This document shows, in pieces, positions 8,333 through 16,475 of a DNA stretch of 64,000 nt. The DNA is from Streptosporangium canum (GTDB taxonomy: Bacteria; Actinomycetota; Actinomycetes; Streptosporangiales; Streptosporangiaceae), in contig NZ_FOQY01000038.1 of the NCBI RefSeq assembly GCF_900113865.1, forward strand, positions 1-64,000, written 5' to 3'. The notes beneath the pieces are model-generated. The model did not search any database and was not told the DNA's origin. It saw only the letters and a list, made by a program, of their open reading frames with translations. Both the position numbers and the translations under genes were made by a program. Positions within the stretch are counted from its first letter, which is position 1, and every line of letters starts with the position of its first letter.

Positions 8333-9007
8333 GTGATCGAGTTGGCCGACGTCCACGTGCGGCTCGGGCAGCGCGACGTGCTGCGCGGCATAACGGTCTC
8401 GCTGCCGGAACGCCGCGTGGGCGTGATCGGCGCCAACGGCTCCGGCAAGAGCACGTTCGCCCGCCTGATCAACGGCCTGGCCCGGCCGTCCTCGGGCGGC
8501 GTCACCGTCCTCGGGCTCGACACCCGCCGCCACGCCGCCCGGATCAGGCGCAGGGTCGGGTTCCTGTTCACCGACCCCGACGCGCAGATCGTGATGCCGA
8601 CCGTGGCCGAGGACGTGGCCTTCTCCCTGCGGCGCAAGGGGCTGCCACGTGAGGAGGTCGAGCACCGCGTCCAGGAGGCGCTGGCCCGGTACGGCCTGCG
8701 GGAGCACGCCGACCATCCCGCGCACCACCTGTCCGGGGGCCAGAAGCAGTTGCTCGCCCTCTGCTCGGTCATGGTGCTCGAACCCGACATCCTGGTCATG
8801 GACGAGCCGACGACGCTGCTGGACCTGCGCCACTCCCGCCAGGTCGCCGACCTGCTGCGGGGCCTGTCGCAGCAGGTGGTGGTGGTCAGCCACGATCTGG
8901 CGCTGCTGGAGGACTTCGACCGCGTGCTGGTGCTGGACCGGGGGCGGATCGTCGCCGACGCCGAGCCGGAGGCGGCGATCGGCCACTACCGGAAGATCAT
9001 GTCGTGA
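8333..9007 (+). CDS. bioM: ECF transporter ATPase BioM
   Basis: 224 residues, GTG start directly after the upstream TGA. Walker A GANGSGKS, Q-loop in FTDPDAQIV, signature LSGGQKQ, Walker B ILVMDEPTTLLD and switch His in VVSHDLALL. A single-copy A subunit of this length with a BioY and a BioN in the same operon is the dedicated biotin ECF ATPase. It couples ATP hydrolysis to BioN in the membrane. It overlaps bioN by 4 bp (GTGA). Confidence 0.93.
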   Translation: MIELADVHVRLGQRDVLRGITVSLPERRVGVIGANGSGKSTFARLINGLARPSSGGVTVLGLDTRRHAARIRRRVGFLFTDPDAQIVMPTVAEDVAFSLRRKGLPREEVEHRVQEALARYGLREHADHPAHHLSGGQKQLLALCSVMVLEPDILVMDEPTTLLDLRHSRQVADLLRGLSQQVVVVSHDLALLEDFDRVLVLDRGRIVADAEPEAAIGHYRKIMS

Positions 9008-9609
9008 GCGGGCTCACCGGAGCCTACGTGCCGGGCGGCTCGCTCCTGCACCGTCTCCCCGCCGGGGCCAAGCTCGCCGGGCTCGCCGCCTCGTGCACGG
9101 GGCTCCTGCTGCTGCGCTCACCCGTGGCGCTGGCGGGCGCCGCGGCCGTCGTGGCGCTGCTGTACGCCGTCTCCGGGGTGGGCGGCGCCGCGGCCTGGGC
9201 GCAGATCCGGCCCGTCCGCTGGTTCGCCGTGGCCCTGTTCGGCATGCAGTTGCTGTTCGTGGACCTGCCCGGCGCGGTGTCCTCGACGCTCCGCGTCGTG
9301 CTCGCCGTCGCCCTGGCCGGGCTGGTCACCCTCACGACGCGCACCGCCGCCATGATGGCCTGCCTGGAACGCCGCCTGGCCCCCGCCAGGCTCGTGGGCC
9401 TGGACCCGTTCCGCCTGTCACTGCTGCTCTCCCTCACCCTGCGCAGCGTGCCGGTGGTCGCCGAGCTGGCCTCCCGGGTCCGGGAGGCCCAGCGCGCCAG
9501 GGGGGTGGAGCGGAGCGTACGGGCCTTCGCCGTCCCGCTGGTGGTGAGCGTACTGCGGCACGCGGACGCGCTGGGCGAGGCGCTCAGCGCCCGCGGCCTG
9601 GACGACTGA
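9004..9609 (+). CDS. bioN: ECF transporter T component BioN
   Basis: 201 residues, GTG start overlapping the bioM stop. Hydrophobic N-terminal half with several membrane segments. The cytoplasmic coupling helices end in the two Ala-Arg-Gly motifs expected of EcfT proteins (EAQRARG and LSARGLD), which bind the ATPase dimer. Last gene of the biotin operon; the next gene is convergent. The S component encoded at the operon head (BioY) sets biotin specificity. Confidence 0.92.
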   Translation: MSGLTGAYVPGGSLLHRLPAGAKLAGLAASCTGLLLLRSPVALAGAAAVVALLYAVSGVGGAAAWAQIRPVRWFAVALFGMQLLFVDLPGAVSSTLRVVLAVALAGLVTLTTRTAAMMACLERRLAPARLVGLDPFRLSLLLSLTLRSVPVVAELASRVREAQRARGVERSVRAFAVPLVVSVLRHADALGEALSARGLDD

Positions 9610-9715
9610 CGACGACCGGTCCGGCCTGGCCCGGCCCGCGACGGCCCGGGTTCTGTCCGGCGGCGGTTTCCCGGTGCCTCGTGTGGCCGGTCGTGGAGAG
9701 ACCTTCCGGGGCGTC

Positions 9716-10978
9716 TCAGTTCCGCTCGGGTACGAGCCGTGCCGCACGGGAGGTGAGGTGGCGCCGTTCCGGTGCGCTGGTGGTGCGCCGGGCGGCGTCG
9801 CGGTAGGCGTCCGCGGCGGCGCCGTGCTCGCCGAGCAGTTCCAGGAGGTGGGCGCGGGTCGCGAGCAGGCGGTGGTGACGTGCCAGCCGCCTGTCGGACT
9901 CCAGCGTGGCGAGCAGGTCCAGGCCGGCGGCGGGGCCGTGCACCATGGCGACGGCGACCACGCGGTTGAGGGTGACCATCGGGTTCGGCGCGATCCGCTC
10001 CAGCAGCCCGTACAGCACGAGGATCTGCGGCCAGTCGGTGGCGTCGACGTGCTCGGCCTCGGCGTGGACGGCGGCGATGGCCGCCTGCAACTGGTACGGG
10101 CCGGCCTGCCCCCGGGGCAGGGTCCGGCTGATCAGGTCGATTCCCTCGGTGACGAGCCGGCGATCCCACTGACCGCGGTCCTGCTCGGCCAGCGGCACCA
10201 GGTCGCCTCCGGGCCCGGTGCGCGCGGGCCGGCGCGCGTCGGTGAGCAGCATCAACGCGAGCAGTCCCGCCACCTCGCCGTCGTCGGGCAGCAGCCGGTG
10301 CAGCAGCCGGGTGAGCCGGATCGCCTCGGCCGACAGCGCCGGCGCGGTCAGGTCGGCGCCGCCCGTGGTGGTGTACCCCTCGTTGAAGATCAGGTACAGC
10401 ACGTGCAGCACCGCGTCCAGCCGTTCGGCCTGACCGGCCTGGCCGGCCGACTCCGGCATGCGCAGCGGCGTGCCGGAGGCCTTGACGGTCTGCTTGGCCC
10501 GGCTGATGCGCTGGGCCATCGTCGCCTCCGGCACCAGGAACGCCGCGGCGATCTGGGCTGTGGTCAGGCCGCCGACGGCGCGCAGCGTCAGCGCGATCCG
10601 GCTGGGGTCGGACAGCGCCGGATGGCAGCAGAGCAACAGCAGCTCCAGGGAGTCGTCGCGATCCGTGCCCGGTCCGGCGTCGGCGGCGTGACTGAGCAGC
10701 TCCGCCTGCGGGGTGCCCAGGGCGATGCGGTCCTCGCGCCGCCGCCTCGCCTGTTCGCTGCGTACCTGGTCCACCAGCTTGCGCGAGGCGACGGTGACCA
10801 GCCAGCCCCTGGGGTTGTCCGGCGTCCCCTCGGCCGGCCACTGGAGCGCGGCGGCGAGCAGCGCCTCCTGGACGGCGTCCTCACAGGCGTCGAAGACGCC
10901 GTAGCGGCGGACCAGCGCGCCGAGGACCTGCGGCGCCAGCTCGCGCAGCAGGTCCTCGGCGCTCCGATCCACACTCAC
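9716..10978 (-). CDS. ECF sigma factor with C-terminal TPR-like extension (ECF42 type)
   Basis: 420 residues from GTG at 10978. Region 2 (LVRRYGVFDACEDAVQEALLAA) and region 4 (ALTLRAVGGLTTAQIAAAFLVPEATMAQRISRAKQTVK) are followed by about 230 residues of helical, TPR-like sequence including the FNEGYTTTGG and LNRVVAVAMVHGPAAGL stretches. This architecture and the overlapping DGPF-domain gene define the ECF42 group, which lacks a classical anti-sigma factor; its C-terminal extension is thought to control activity. The GTGA overlap with the upstream gene decides the start. A longer reading from 11011 would extend into that gene. Confidence 0.9.
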   Translation of the reverse strand: MSVDRSAEDLLRELAPQVLGALVRRYGVFDACEDAVQEALLAAALQWPAEGTPDNPRGWLVTVASRKLVDQVRSEQARRRREDRIALGTPQAELLSHAADAGPGTDRDDSLELLLLCCHPALSDPSRIALTLRAVGGLTTAQIAAAFLVPEATMAQRISRAKQTVKASGTPLRMPESAGQAGQAERLDAVLHVLYLIFNEGYTTTGGADLTAPALSAEAIRLTRLLHRLLPDDGEVAGLLALMLLTDARRPARTGPGGDLVPLAEQDRGQWDRRLVTEGIDLISRTLPRGQAGPYQLQAAIAAVHAEAEHVDATDWPQILVLYGLLERIAPNPMVTLNRVVAVAMVHGPAAGLDLLATLESDRRLARHHRLLATRAHLLELLGEHGAAADAYRDAARRTTSAPERRHLTSRAARLVPERN

Positions 10979-11337
10979 AGGTCCGCCGCGGACTCGTGCA
11001 GGATCGGCCACAGCTCGACCGGCTCCACGTCGGCGAAGGGCATGTCCGCCGCGATCCGCTGCGCGCGCTCCTCACTCTCGCAGTCCAGCAGGTAGAAGCT
11101 GGCGAGATACTCCTTGGTCTCCAGGTACGGCCCGTCGGTGACCGCCGGGGCCCCGTCCTTGCGCCGTACGAGCATGGCGGCGGCCGCGTCCGCCAGGCCG
11201 TAGGCGCCCAGCAGTTCCCCGGTCTGCCGGTACTTCTCGTTGAACGCCTCCTGCCGGGCGAGGGCCTCCGGCCACGCCTCAGCCGGGAAGGAGTCCCACT
11301 TGGCCTGGTTACCGTAGATCATCGCTACGTACTTCAT
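10975..11337 (-). CDS. YCII/DGPF-domain protein, partner of ECF42 sigma
   Basis: 120 residues from ATG at 11337 (MKYVAMIYGNQAKW). The YCII-related fold is marked by TDGPYLETKEYLASFYLLDC, where DGPF is the family name motif, and by ELWPILHESA at the C-terminus. These small ferredoxin-like proteins are almost always next to ECF42 sigma genes. The stop overlaps the sigma GTG by 4 bp, so the two are co-translated. Function unproven; a sensor or regulatory role for the sigma factor is the common guess. Confidence 0.9.
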   Translation of the reverse strand: MKYVAMIYGNQAKWDSFPAEAWPEALARQEAFNEKYRQTGELLGAYGLADAAAAMLVRRKDGAPAVTDGPYLETKEYLASFYLLDCESEERAQRIAADMPFADVEPVELWPILHESAADL

Positions 11338-11461
11338 CTCGGTCTCCCTCGGTTCCGCGCGCCCCGCGGGCGCGCTGTCACCCATCAGTCGGAGCGGGAG
11401 GCGGGTCCTCTACATCCGGCGACGGCTTTCTTCGGCTTTCTTCGGCGGCCCGGCGGACGTC

Positions 11462-11836
11462 TCATCCGAAAACGGCCTGGGCGAGCGTGAGGCCGATGAA
11501 CACCGCGCCCAGACCGGCGACGACCGAGGCGGCGACGTTGGCCACGGCGAGGAACAGCGCGCCGGTCTCGGCCAGCCGCAGCGTCTCATACGAGAACGTC
11601 GAGTACGTGGTCAGCGCCCCGCACAGTCCGGTGCCCAGCAGCAGCTGCGCGGCGTTGCCCACCGCTCCGGCCAGCACCGCCCCGGCCAGCACACCCAGGA
11701 TCATCGCGCCGACCACGTTGACGGTGAAGGTGCCCCAGGGGAAGACCGTGTCGTGGCGGGCCTGCACGGCCCGGTCGGTCAGATAACGCAACGGCGCGCC
11801 GATCGCGCCGCCGAGCAGCACCAGCAGCCAGTTCAC
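11462..11836 (-). CDS. crcB: fluoride exporter CrcB/Fluc, second copy
   Basis: 124 residues, four membrane segments. Has the N-terminal GGAIGAPLRYLTD, central FPWGTFTVNVVGAMILG and the signature GLCGALTTYSTFSYE, whose Thr/Ser/Phe residues line the fluoride pore. GTG start overlapping the DUF190 stop by 4 bp. In Gram-positives two CrcB chains often form an antiparallel heterodimer, which fits the other crcB in this three-gene operon. Confidence 0.95.
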   Translation of the reverse strand: MNWLLVLLGGAIGAPLRYLTDRAVQARHDTVFPWGTFTVNVVGAMILGVLAGAVLAGAVGNAAQLLLGTGLCGALTTYSTFSYETLRLAETGALFLAVANVAASVVAGLGAVFIGLTLAQAVFG

Positions 11837-12177
11837 CCCGCCACCCGCCGGCCTCGGTAGTGAACGACCTCGACCTCGTCCAGGACGGCCAGCCCCTCGA
11901 TGAGCAGGTCGTCCAGCTGGGGCAGGAACGCGCGGATCCGCTCTTCGGTGTCGACGACGACGACGGCCACCGGCAGGTCGTCGGCCATCGACAGCAGCCG
12001 GGTGGTGTGCACGACCTGGGTGGCGCCGAACCCCTCCATGCCGCGGAAGACCGACGCCCCGGCCAGCCCGGCGGCGTGCACGCGGTGCACGATCTCGGTG
12101 TACATGGGGCGGTGGTGCCAGGTGTCGGTGTCGTCGACGAAGACCGTCAGCCGCAGGGCCCGTCCGGACAGAGTCAT
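11833..12177 (-). CDS. DUF190 (PII-like) protein of fluoride operon
   Basis: 114 residues, MTLSGRALRLTVFVDDTDTWHHRPMYTEIVHRVHAAG... with the central GLAGASVFRGMEGFG, the DUF190 signature. These proteins have a PII-like ferredoxin fold, and the gene is regularly found between or beside crcB genes. It starts inside the stop of the upstream crcB (TGATG) and overlaps the downstream crcB. A regulatory or fluoride-sensing role is inferred from context. Confidence 0.92.
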   Translation of the reverse strand: MTLSGRALRLTVFVDDTDTWHHRPMYTEIVHRVHAAGLAGASVFRGMEGFGATQVVHTTRLLSMADDLPVAVVVVDTEERIRAFLPQLDDLLIEGLAVLDEVEVVHYRGRRVAG

Positions 12178-12677
12178 CACGCCCTCCTTGCCGTCTTGCT
12201 CACCAGCAGCCGGCGGGTGGTCCACGCCCCGGCCGTCACCGCGACCAGGGCCGCCAGGAGCGTCGCCGCCAGGTAGCCCAGCGCCGCCTCGGGCCGGCCG
12301 GCGGCCACCAGGCGTTCGATCTCCAGGCAGTAGGTGGAGAAGGTGGTGTATCCGCCCAGCACGCCGGTGGCGAAGAACGGCCTCACCCAGGCCGGAGCCG
12401 TCCACACCTCGGTCAAGGCCACCAGGAGGATCCCGATGACCAGGCAGCCGGAGGCGTTGACGCCCAGCGTGGTCCACGGAAAGGAGCCGGCCGCGGTCGG
12501 CCACAGCAGGGCCGCACCGTAGCGGGCTCCCGCGCCGATCGAGCCGCCCGCGGCGACCATCGCGAGCACACCGTAGTGTGATCGGCGCAGTCCGCCCCGC
12601 CGACGCGCGTCGGCGAGCTCGACATCGGGGTCGACGGGCTCGGTCACTGCCGCGAACCTCACCTGATCCGAACGCAT
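12177..12677 (-). CDS. crcB: fluoride exporter CrcB/Fluc, first copy with N-terminal extension
   Basis: 166 residues from ATG at 12677, which has GGGGAGAG just upstream. Four membrane segments; GGSIGAGARYG, FPWTTLGVNASGCLVIG and the pore signature GVLGGYTTFSTYCLE. It has a ~40-residue hydrophilic N-terminal extension (MRSDQVRFAAVTEPVDPDVE...), absent from the second copy. It heads the crcB-DUF190-crcB operon. I looked for a fluoride riboswitch upstream and could not recognise one. Confidence 0.92.
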   Translation of the reverse strand: MRSDQVRFAAVTEPVDPDVELADARRRGGLRRSHYGVLAMVAAGGSIGAGARYGAALLWPTAAGSFPWTTLGVNASGCLVIGILLVALTEVWTAPAWVRPFFATGVLGGYTTFSTYCLEIERLVAAGRPEAALGYLAATLLAALVAVTAGAWTTRRLLVSKTARRA

Positions 12678-12816
12678 GTCTCTCCCCACACGTGGCGTGC
12701 GCCCGCGAAGACGGGCGTGTGCTGTCACGGGTAGGGACCGTTGACGGCAGCGGAACACCGCGGTTCGGGCACGGCGGGCCCCACCGCCGCGGGCTCCGCC
12801 CAGTGGCGCGGCGCCC

Positions 12817-12951
12817 TCACACCCCACAGCTTAACGCGACGCCGGCCCGACGCCCCGCACGCCCTCGCGGACGCCGGATCGGCCAGCCGCACGGCGATGG
12901 CGGCGCCGATCCCACGGCTCCCCCGGTGACGAGCGCGACCCTGCGTGTCAT
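12817..12951 (-). pseudogene. SDR oxidoreductase remnant with a 1-base deletion
   Basis: From ATG at 12951 the frame reads MTRRVALVTGG, then leaves the SDR pattern. Moving by one base restores GIGAAIAVRLADPAS. The intact motif was evidently TGG(S/A)RGIG, the Rossmann glycine-rich loop of 3-oxoacyl-ACP reductase-type SDRs, so one base was lost near 12915. After about 25 residues the similarity stops altogether: the gene is also truncated. It faces the TetR remnant across an intact palindrome and was probably its regulated neighbour. Confidence 0.75.
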
Positions 12952-12964
12952 GATGCCTCCCTTA

Positions 12965-12984
12965 AAACGGAACTGATTCCGTTT
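12965..12984. promoter_or_regulatory. TetR-type operator, perfect 8-bp dyad
   Basis: AAACGGAA-CTGA-TTCCGTTT, a perfect inverted repeat with a 4-base centre. It lies between the divergent SDR (start 12951) and TetR (start about 13004-13010), exactly where a TetR-family repressor would bind. Both genes are broken, yet the site is unmutated. Confidence 0.75.
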
Positions 12985-13003
12985 GCAAGCCGTCCAGTAC
13001 CCT

Positions 13004-13380
13004 GTGATCGTGAACGGCATCACAAGCCCGCGACGCGAGCGGGCCGACGCGGCGCGCAACCGGGTGAAGATCCTCACCGCCGCCGCCGGGATCGTCGCCA
13101 CCCACGGCGTCGAGGGGCTGTCCATGGCGGAGGTGGCCACCGCCGCGGGAGTCGGCGTCGGCACGCTGTACCGCCGCTTCGGCGACCGCTCGGGGCTGGC
13201 CTACGCACTCATCGACGAGCGGGAGCGCGAGTTCCAGGCGGCCTTCATCGAGGGTCCGCCACCACTCGGGCCCGGCGCCGAGGCGACCGCCCGCATCCGC
13301 GCCTTCCTGCACGCCCTGACCGACAGGACCGTGGAACAGCTGGATCTGCTGCTGATGGCCGAGACGGCGGCCCCTCCCGC
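13004..13380 (+). pseudogene. TetR-family repressor truncated within its ligand domain
   Basis: Starts at GTG 13004 or 13010 (VNGITSPRRERADAARNR). The helix-turn-helix is complete: ILTAAAGIVATHGVEGLSMAEVATAAGVGVGTLYRRFGDRSGLAYAL. The C-terminal ligand/dimer domain begins (ATARIRAFLHALTDRTVEQLDLLLMAETAAPPA) and is cut at about 13380, where a different gene (GNAT, other frame) begins. The frame then runs without stop to 14227 through antisense-like low-complexity sequence. A normal TetR is about 190-200 residues; only ~125 remain. Best explained by a deletion that fused the two loci. Confidence 0.8.
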
Positions 13381-13382
13381 AC

Positions 13383-13919
13383 ATGACAAGGAATCTCACG
13401 TTGCACACCATCACCCGCCTGGCCGCCGACGACTTCCACGACAGCGTGAAGAGCCTGGCCGACCTCCTCGCCGACGTCGTCGCCGACGGCTCCTCCCTCG
13501 GTTTCCTGCTCCCCTTCGACCAGGACGGGGCGGCGGCCTGGTGGCACACCCAGCAGCCCGCCGTGTCCGACGGCAGCCTCGCCGTCTGGGTCGCCCGCGG
13601 GCCCGGCGGCATCGCCGGCACCGTCAGCCTGGCCCTGGAGCGCAAGCCCAACGGCCGGCATCGCGCCGAGATCGTCAAGCTCATGGTCCACCGCGACGCT
13701 CGCGGCCGGGGCCTGGCCCGCGCGCTCCTCGCCACCGCCGAGCAGGCCGCCGCCCGAGCCGGAGCCACCCTCCTGCTCCTGGACACCGTGACCGGCAGCG
13801 CCGCCGACCACCTCTACCGCGCCGCCGGCTGGACCCGCTACGGCATCGTCCCCGGCTACGCCGTCGACCCGGCCGGCTCCCCCGAAGACTGCAGTTTCTA
13901 CTACAAGCGGCTCGCCTGA
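13383..13919 (+). CDS. GNAT-family N-acetyltransferase
   Basis: 178 residues. Acetyl-CoA site in VKLMVHRDARGRGLARALLATAEQAA (the Q/RxxGxG/A motif appears as RGRGLA), followed by LLLLDTVTGSAADHLYRAAGWTRYG, the usual end of small GNATs. It seems complete from MTRNLTLHTITRLAADD. No Shine-Dalgarno is visible because the upstream 13380 junction has replaced its natural leader with TetR coding sequence; expression may depend on the TetR promoter. Substrate unknown; such enzymes commonly acetylate amines or antibiotics. Confidence 0.85.
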   Translation: MTRNLTLHTITRLAADDFHDSVKSLADLLADVVADGSSLGFLLPFDQDGAAAWWHTQQPAVSDGSLAVWVARGPGGIAGTVSLALERKPNGRHRAEIVKLMVHRDARGRGLARALLATAEQAAARAGATLLLLDTVTGSAADHLYRAAGWTRYGIVPGYAVDPAGSPEDCSFYYKRLA

Positions 13920-14058
13920 GCTTGCGCCCGGCCCGCCGCACCAGGCCGATGCCCGGGCACGGAAAGCCTCTCGGGAACGGAACGGCCGGTCACGCCACAC
14001 TGCGCGGGAAACACCCCCGCCTGCGCCGCCGATCGTTCCATCCCCTCCCCCGGATCCC

Positions 14059-14802
14059 TCACCCGCGGTTTCCGCGCGCCCGCCCCCTGCTACTGAATCT
14101 CAGCCGCCACGGCATCAGCGCCGACTCCAGCTGCACCCGCAGGCTCATCTTCGAGCTGCCCGCCCGGCGGTCGGAGAAGTGGATGGGGATCTCGACGATC
14201 GTCATCCCCGCCCTGGTCGCCCGGTAGTGCATCTCCACCTGGAAGCTGTAGCCGCCCGAGGAGATCTCCCCGAGGTCCAGCGCGGCGAGGCTTTCGGCCC
14301 GCCAGATCTTGAACCCGGCGGTCACATCCCGCAGCCTGACGCGCAGGATGGTGCGGACGTAGAAGTTCGCCCAGGCCGACAGGGCCCGTCGCCACCGGCT
14401 CCACTCGGCGGCCAGCGTCCCGCCCGGCACGTACCGGCTGCCGATCACGCACGCCGCCCCTGTCGCCTGCGCGGTCCCGAGCAGGCGCGGAACGGCGTCG
14501 ACGGGATGCGAGAAGTCGGCGTCCATCTGCACCACGAACTCCGCTCCGTCCGAGATCGCGGCCTTCAGGCCTTCGACGTAGGCGCGCCCGAGCCCTTCCC
14601 TGCCTGGCCGGTGCACCACGCCGACCCGGCCGGGATGCGCGGCGGCCAGTCCGTCTGCCACCTTGCCCGTGCCGTCCGGGGAATTGTCGTCGACGACCAG
14701 GAGCCGCAGACCGTCAAGCGGCAACGCGAGCAGCGCCTCCGCGATCAGTGGAAGATTGTCCACCTCGTTGAACGTGGGGATCACGACGGTGACAGGGGCC
14801 AT
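14059..14802 (-). CDS. GT2 polyprenol-phosphate mannosyltransferase-like (DPM1/Ppm1 family)
   Basis: 247 residues from ATG at 14802 (MAPVTVVIPTFNEVDNL). GT2 motifs: VVIPTFNE, LLVVDDNSPDGTG with the nucleotide-binding Asp, VVQMDADFSHP (the DxD-type metal site) and GSRYVPGG. About 245 residues without C-terminal membrane helices is the DPM1-like soluble form. It would transfer mannose from GDP-mannose to polyprenyl phosphate on the cytoplasmic face, donating sugar for lipoglycans or protein O-mannosylation. Standalone here. An upstream in-frame start at 14904 adds 34 unlike residues and is rejected. Confidence 0.9.
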   Translation of the reverse strand: MAPVTVVIPTFNEVDNLPLIAEALLALPLDGLRLLVVDDNSPDGTGKVADGLAAAHPGRVGVVHRPGREGLGRAYVEGLKAAISDGAEFVVQMDADFSHPVDAVPRLLGTAQATGAACVIGSRYVPGGTLAAEWSRWRRALSAWANFYVRTILRVRLRDVTAGFKIWRAESLAALDLGEISSGGYSFQVEMHYRATRAGMTIVEIPIHFSDRRAGSSKMSLRVQLESALMPWRLRFSSRGRARGNRG

Positions 14803-15081
14803 GTTCGAGGTCAGGGCCTTCCGGGCTCGATGGTCGGATGTTCTTGCCGCAGGAGTCGCGGCGTTCCCGTCCAGTGATCTCGAACACCGGAAGCGGCAAA
14901 GCATCCCATGCTAGCGGCCGGTAGGGCAGGTGCCGGTCTCGTCCGAGACGCCGGCGGCCTCGCGGTGGTCGTCCGGCGGCCGGGGCGAGCGCCTCCGTGT
15001 GCTCAGGCGTGGTCGGCGCTCCTGACCTCGCTGGTGATCAACAGCGCCGGCGAACCCCCGGCGAGCTCACCTTCGTTCGCC

Positions 15082-15116
15082 GCCTCTATCTTCTACATCT
15101 GGTAGAAGATAGAGGC
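15082..15116. promoter_or_regulatory. 15-bp dyad upstream of dsbA-vkor; contains BlaI-like site 1
   Basis: GCCTCTATCTTCTAC, 5-base centre, then its exact reverse complement. The 17-bp core TTCTACATCTGGTAGAA (15091-15107) resembles the dyads in front of the copC unit and of blaI. It lies about 36-70 bases upstream of the dsbA start, in the promoter zone. It is most likely an operator; a transcript hairpin is also possible. Confidence 0.7.
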
Positions 15117-15152
15117 AGGGATGCTTCGCGAACCATCATGTGAGAGCAAAAT

Positions 15153-15827
15153 ATGACGACGAATCTGAAGATAACGCTGATCATCGCTGCGGGTATGGCC
15201 GCAGTGATCGCAGCGATCGTGCTGTTCGGCCGCCCCGAGGGGAGCGTCACGGAGCCGGTGGTCGACACGGCGTCGGGGCAGCCCGTCCCCGCGGAGTATC
15301 TCGTGCGCGCAGACAGCCACAAGCTGTCCACCGCGGCCGACGACAAGGTCACTTTGGTGGAGTTCCTGGACTTCGAATGCGAGTCCTGCGGGGCGGCCTT
15401 CCCGCACATGGAGCGTATCCGCGCCGAGTACGACGGGAAGATCAATTTCGTGGTCCGCTACTTCCCCCTTCCCGGTCACCGTAACGGCGAGCTCGCGGCA
15501 CGGGTCGCTGAGGCGGCCGGCAAGCAGGACAAGTTCGAGGCCATGTACGCCACGTTGTTCCAGACCCAGAGCCAGTGGGGCGAGGCCTCCGAGTCCAAGG
15601 AGGAGTTCTTCCTCAACCTGGCCAAGCAGACAGGTCTCGACATGGCCGCCTTCCGGAAGGATCTCAAGGCGCCCGAGACCGCCGAACGGGTGAAGAAGGA
15701 CCAGGATGACGGGTTCGCTCTTGGCATCCAGGGCACACCGACGGTCTTCTTCAACGGCGCCTTGCTGGACGGAGAGCCCAGCTACGAGAACCTGAAGGCC
15801 AAGATCGACGCAGCGCTCGCATCGTGA
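15153..15827 (+). CDS. DsbA-family thiol-disulfide oxidoreductase, membrane-anchored
   Basis: 224 residues. An N-terminal membrane segment (LKITLIIAAGMAAVIAAIVLFG) exports and anchors the thioredoxin-like domain outside the cytoplasm. Active site FECESCGAAFPHMERIR (CESC, a CxxC) and the cis-Pro loop GIQGTPTVFFNG. It should oxidise cysteines of secreted proteins and be reoxidised by the VKOR encoded next, whose GTG start overlaps its stop by 4 bp. The DsbA-VKOR pairing is the standard actinobacterial disulfide system. A strong dyad lies in its promoter region. Confidence 0.92.
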   Translation: MTTNLKITLIIAAGMAAVIAAIVLFGRPEGSVTEPVVDTASGQPVPAEYLVRADSHKLSTAADDKVTLVEFLDFECESCGAAFPHMERIRAEYDGKINFVVRYFPLPGHRNGELAARVAEAAGKQDKFEAMYATLFQTQSQWGEASESKEEFFLNLAKQTGLDMAAFRKDLKAPETAERVKKDQDDGFALGIQGTPTVFFNGALLDGEPSYENLKAKIDAALAS

Positions 15828-16468
15828 CCACGGTGCAGGCCGATCGGCCCGGAGCAGCCGCCGAGGCTGACGCGACACGGCCGATCGTCACCAGATCGCT
15901 GCCGTTCATCCTCGCGATCGGCGGTGGCCTCGGCGTCCTGGCGGCGTTCGCGCTCGTGATCGAACGGCTCCGCCTGGCGGCCGATCCCGGCTACGTCCCC
16001 AGCTGCAGCATCAATCCGATCCTGAGCTGCGGCTCGGTCATGAAGACCGAGCAGGCCTCCGTCTTCGGCTTCCCCAATCCGCTCATCGGCATCGCGGCGT
16101 TCTGCGTGGTGACGACAGTGGGTATGGCACTGCTGGCGGGGGCCCGTTTCCGGAAGTGGTTCTGGTACGGCCTGCAGGTCGGCACCGTCGCGGGCGTCGT
16201 CTTCGTCCACTGGCTGATCTTCCAGAGCCTTTACCGCATCGGCGCCCTGTGCCCTTACTGCATGGTGGTGTGGGCCGTGACGATCCCTGTCTTCTGGTAC
16301 GTCACGCTCGCCAACCTGGAAGCCGGACGGATCCCGCTGCCCGGGAGCGCCCGCCGGGCCGCCTTCTGGGCGGCCCGGTATCACACGGTCGTTCTCACGC
16401 TCTGGATGCTCGCGATCGTCGGCCTGATTCTGCGGCGCTTCTGGTACTACTGGATCACGCTGATCTGA
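15824..16468 (+). CDS. vitamin K epoxide reductase (VKOR) family protein
   Basis: 214 residues, GTG start. Five predicted membrane segments. The periplasmic loop cysteines are in CSINPILSCGSVM and the quinone-facing active site is CPYC (IGALCPYCMVVWAV). Bacterial VKOR passes electrons from DsbA to membrane quinone. Translationally coupled to dsbA. The stop lies 7 bp from the convergent copC stop. Confidence 0.94.
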   Translation: MTTVQADRPGAAAEADATRPIVTRSLPFILAIGGGLGVLAAFALVIERLRLAADPGYVPSCSINPILSCGSVMKTEQASVFGFPNPLIGIAAFCVVTTVGMALLAGARFRKWFWYGLQVGTVAGVVFVHWLIFQSLYRIGALCPYCMVVWAVTIPVFWYVTLANLEAGRIPLPGSARRAAFWAARYHTVVLTLWMLAIVGLILRRFWYYWITLI

Positions 16469-16475
16469 AGACCGG

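Noticed and set aside
12678..12816. Possible fluoride riboswitch upstream of crcB
   Set aside because: I could not match the conserved GGCGAUG...pseudoknot elements in either direction, so it is not called.
12983..14227. A single 414-residue open frame that could be read as a TetR-GNAT fusion
   Set aside because: The GNAT is in a different frame. Beyond about 13380 the TetR frame is low-complexity Arg/Pro sequence, the shadow of the GNAT gene.
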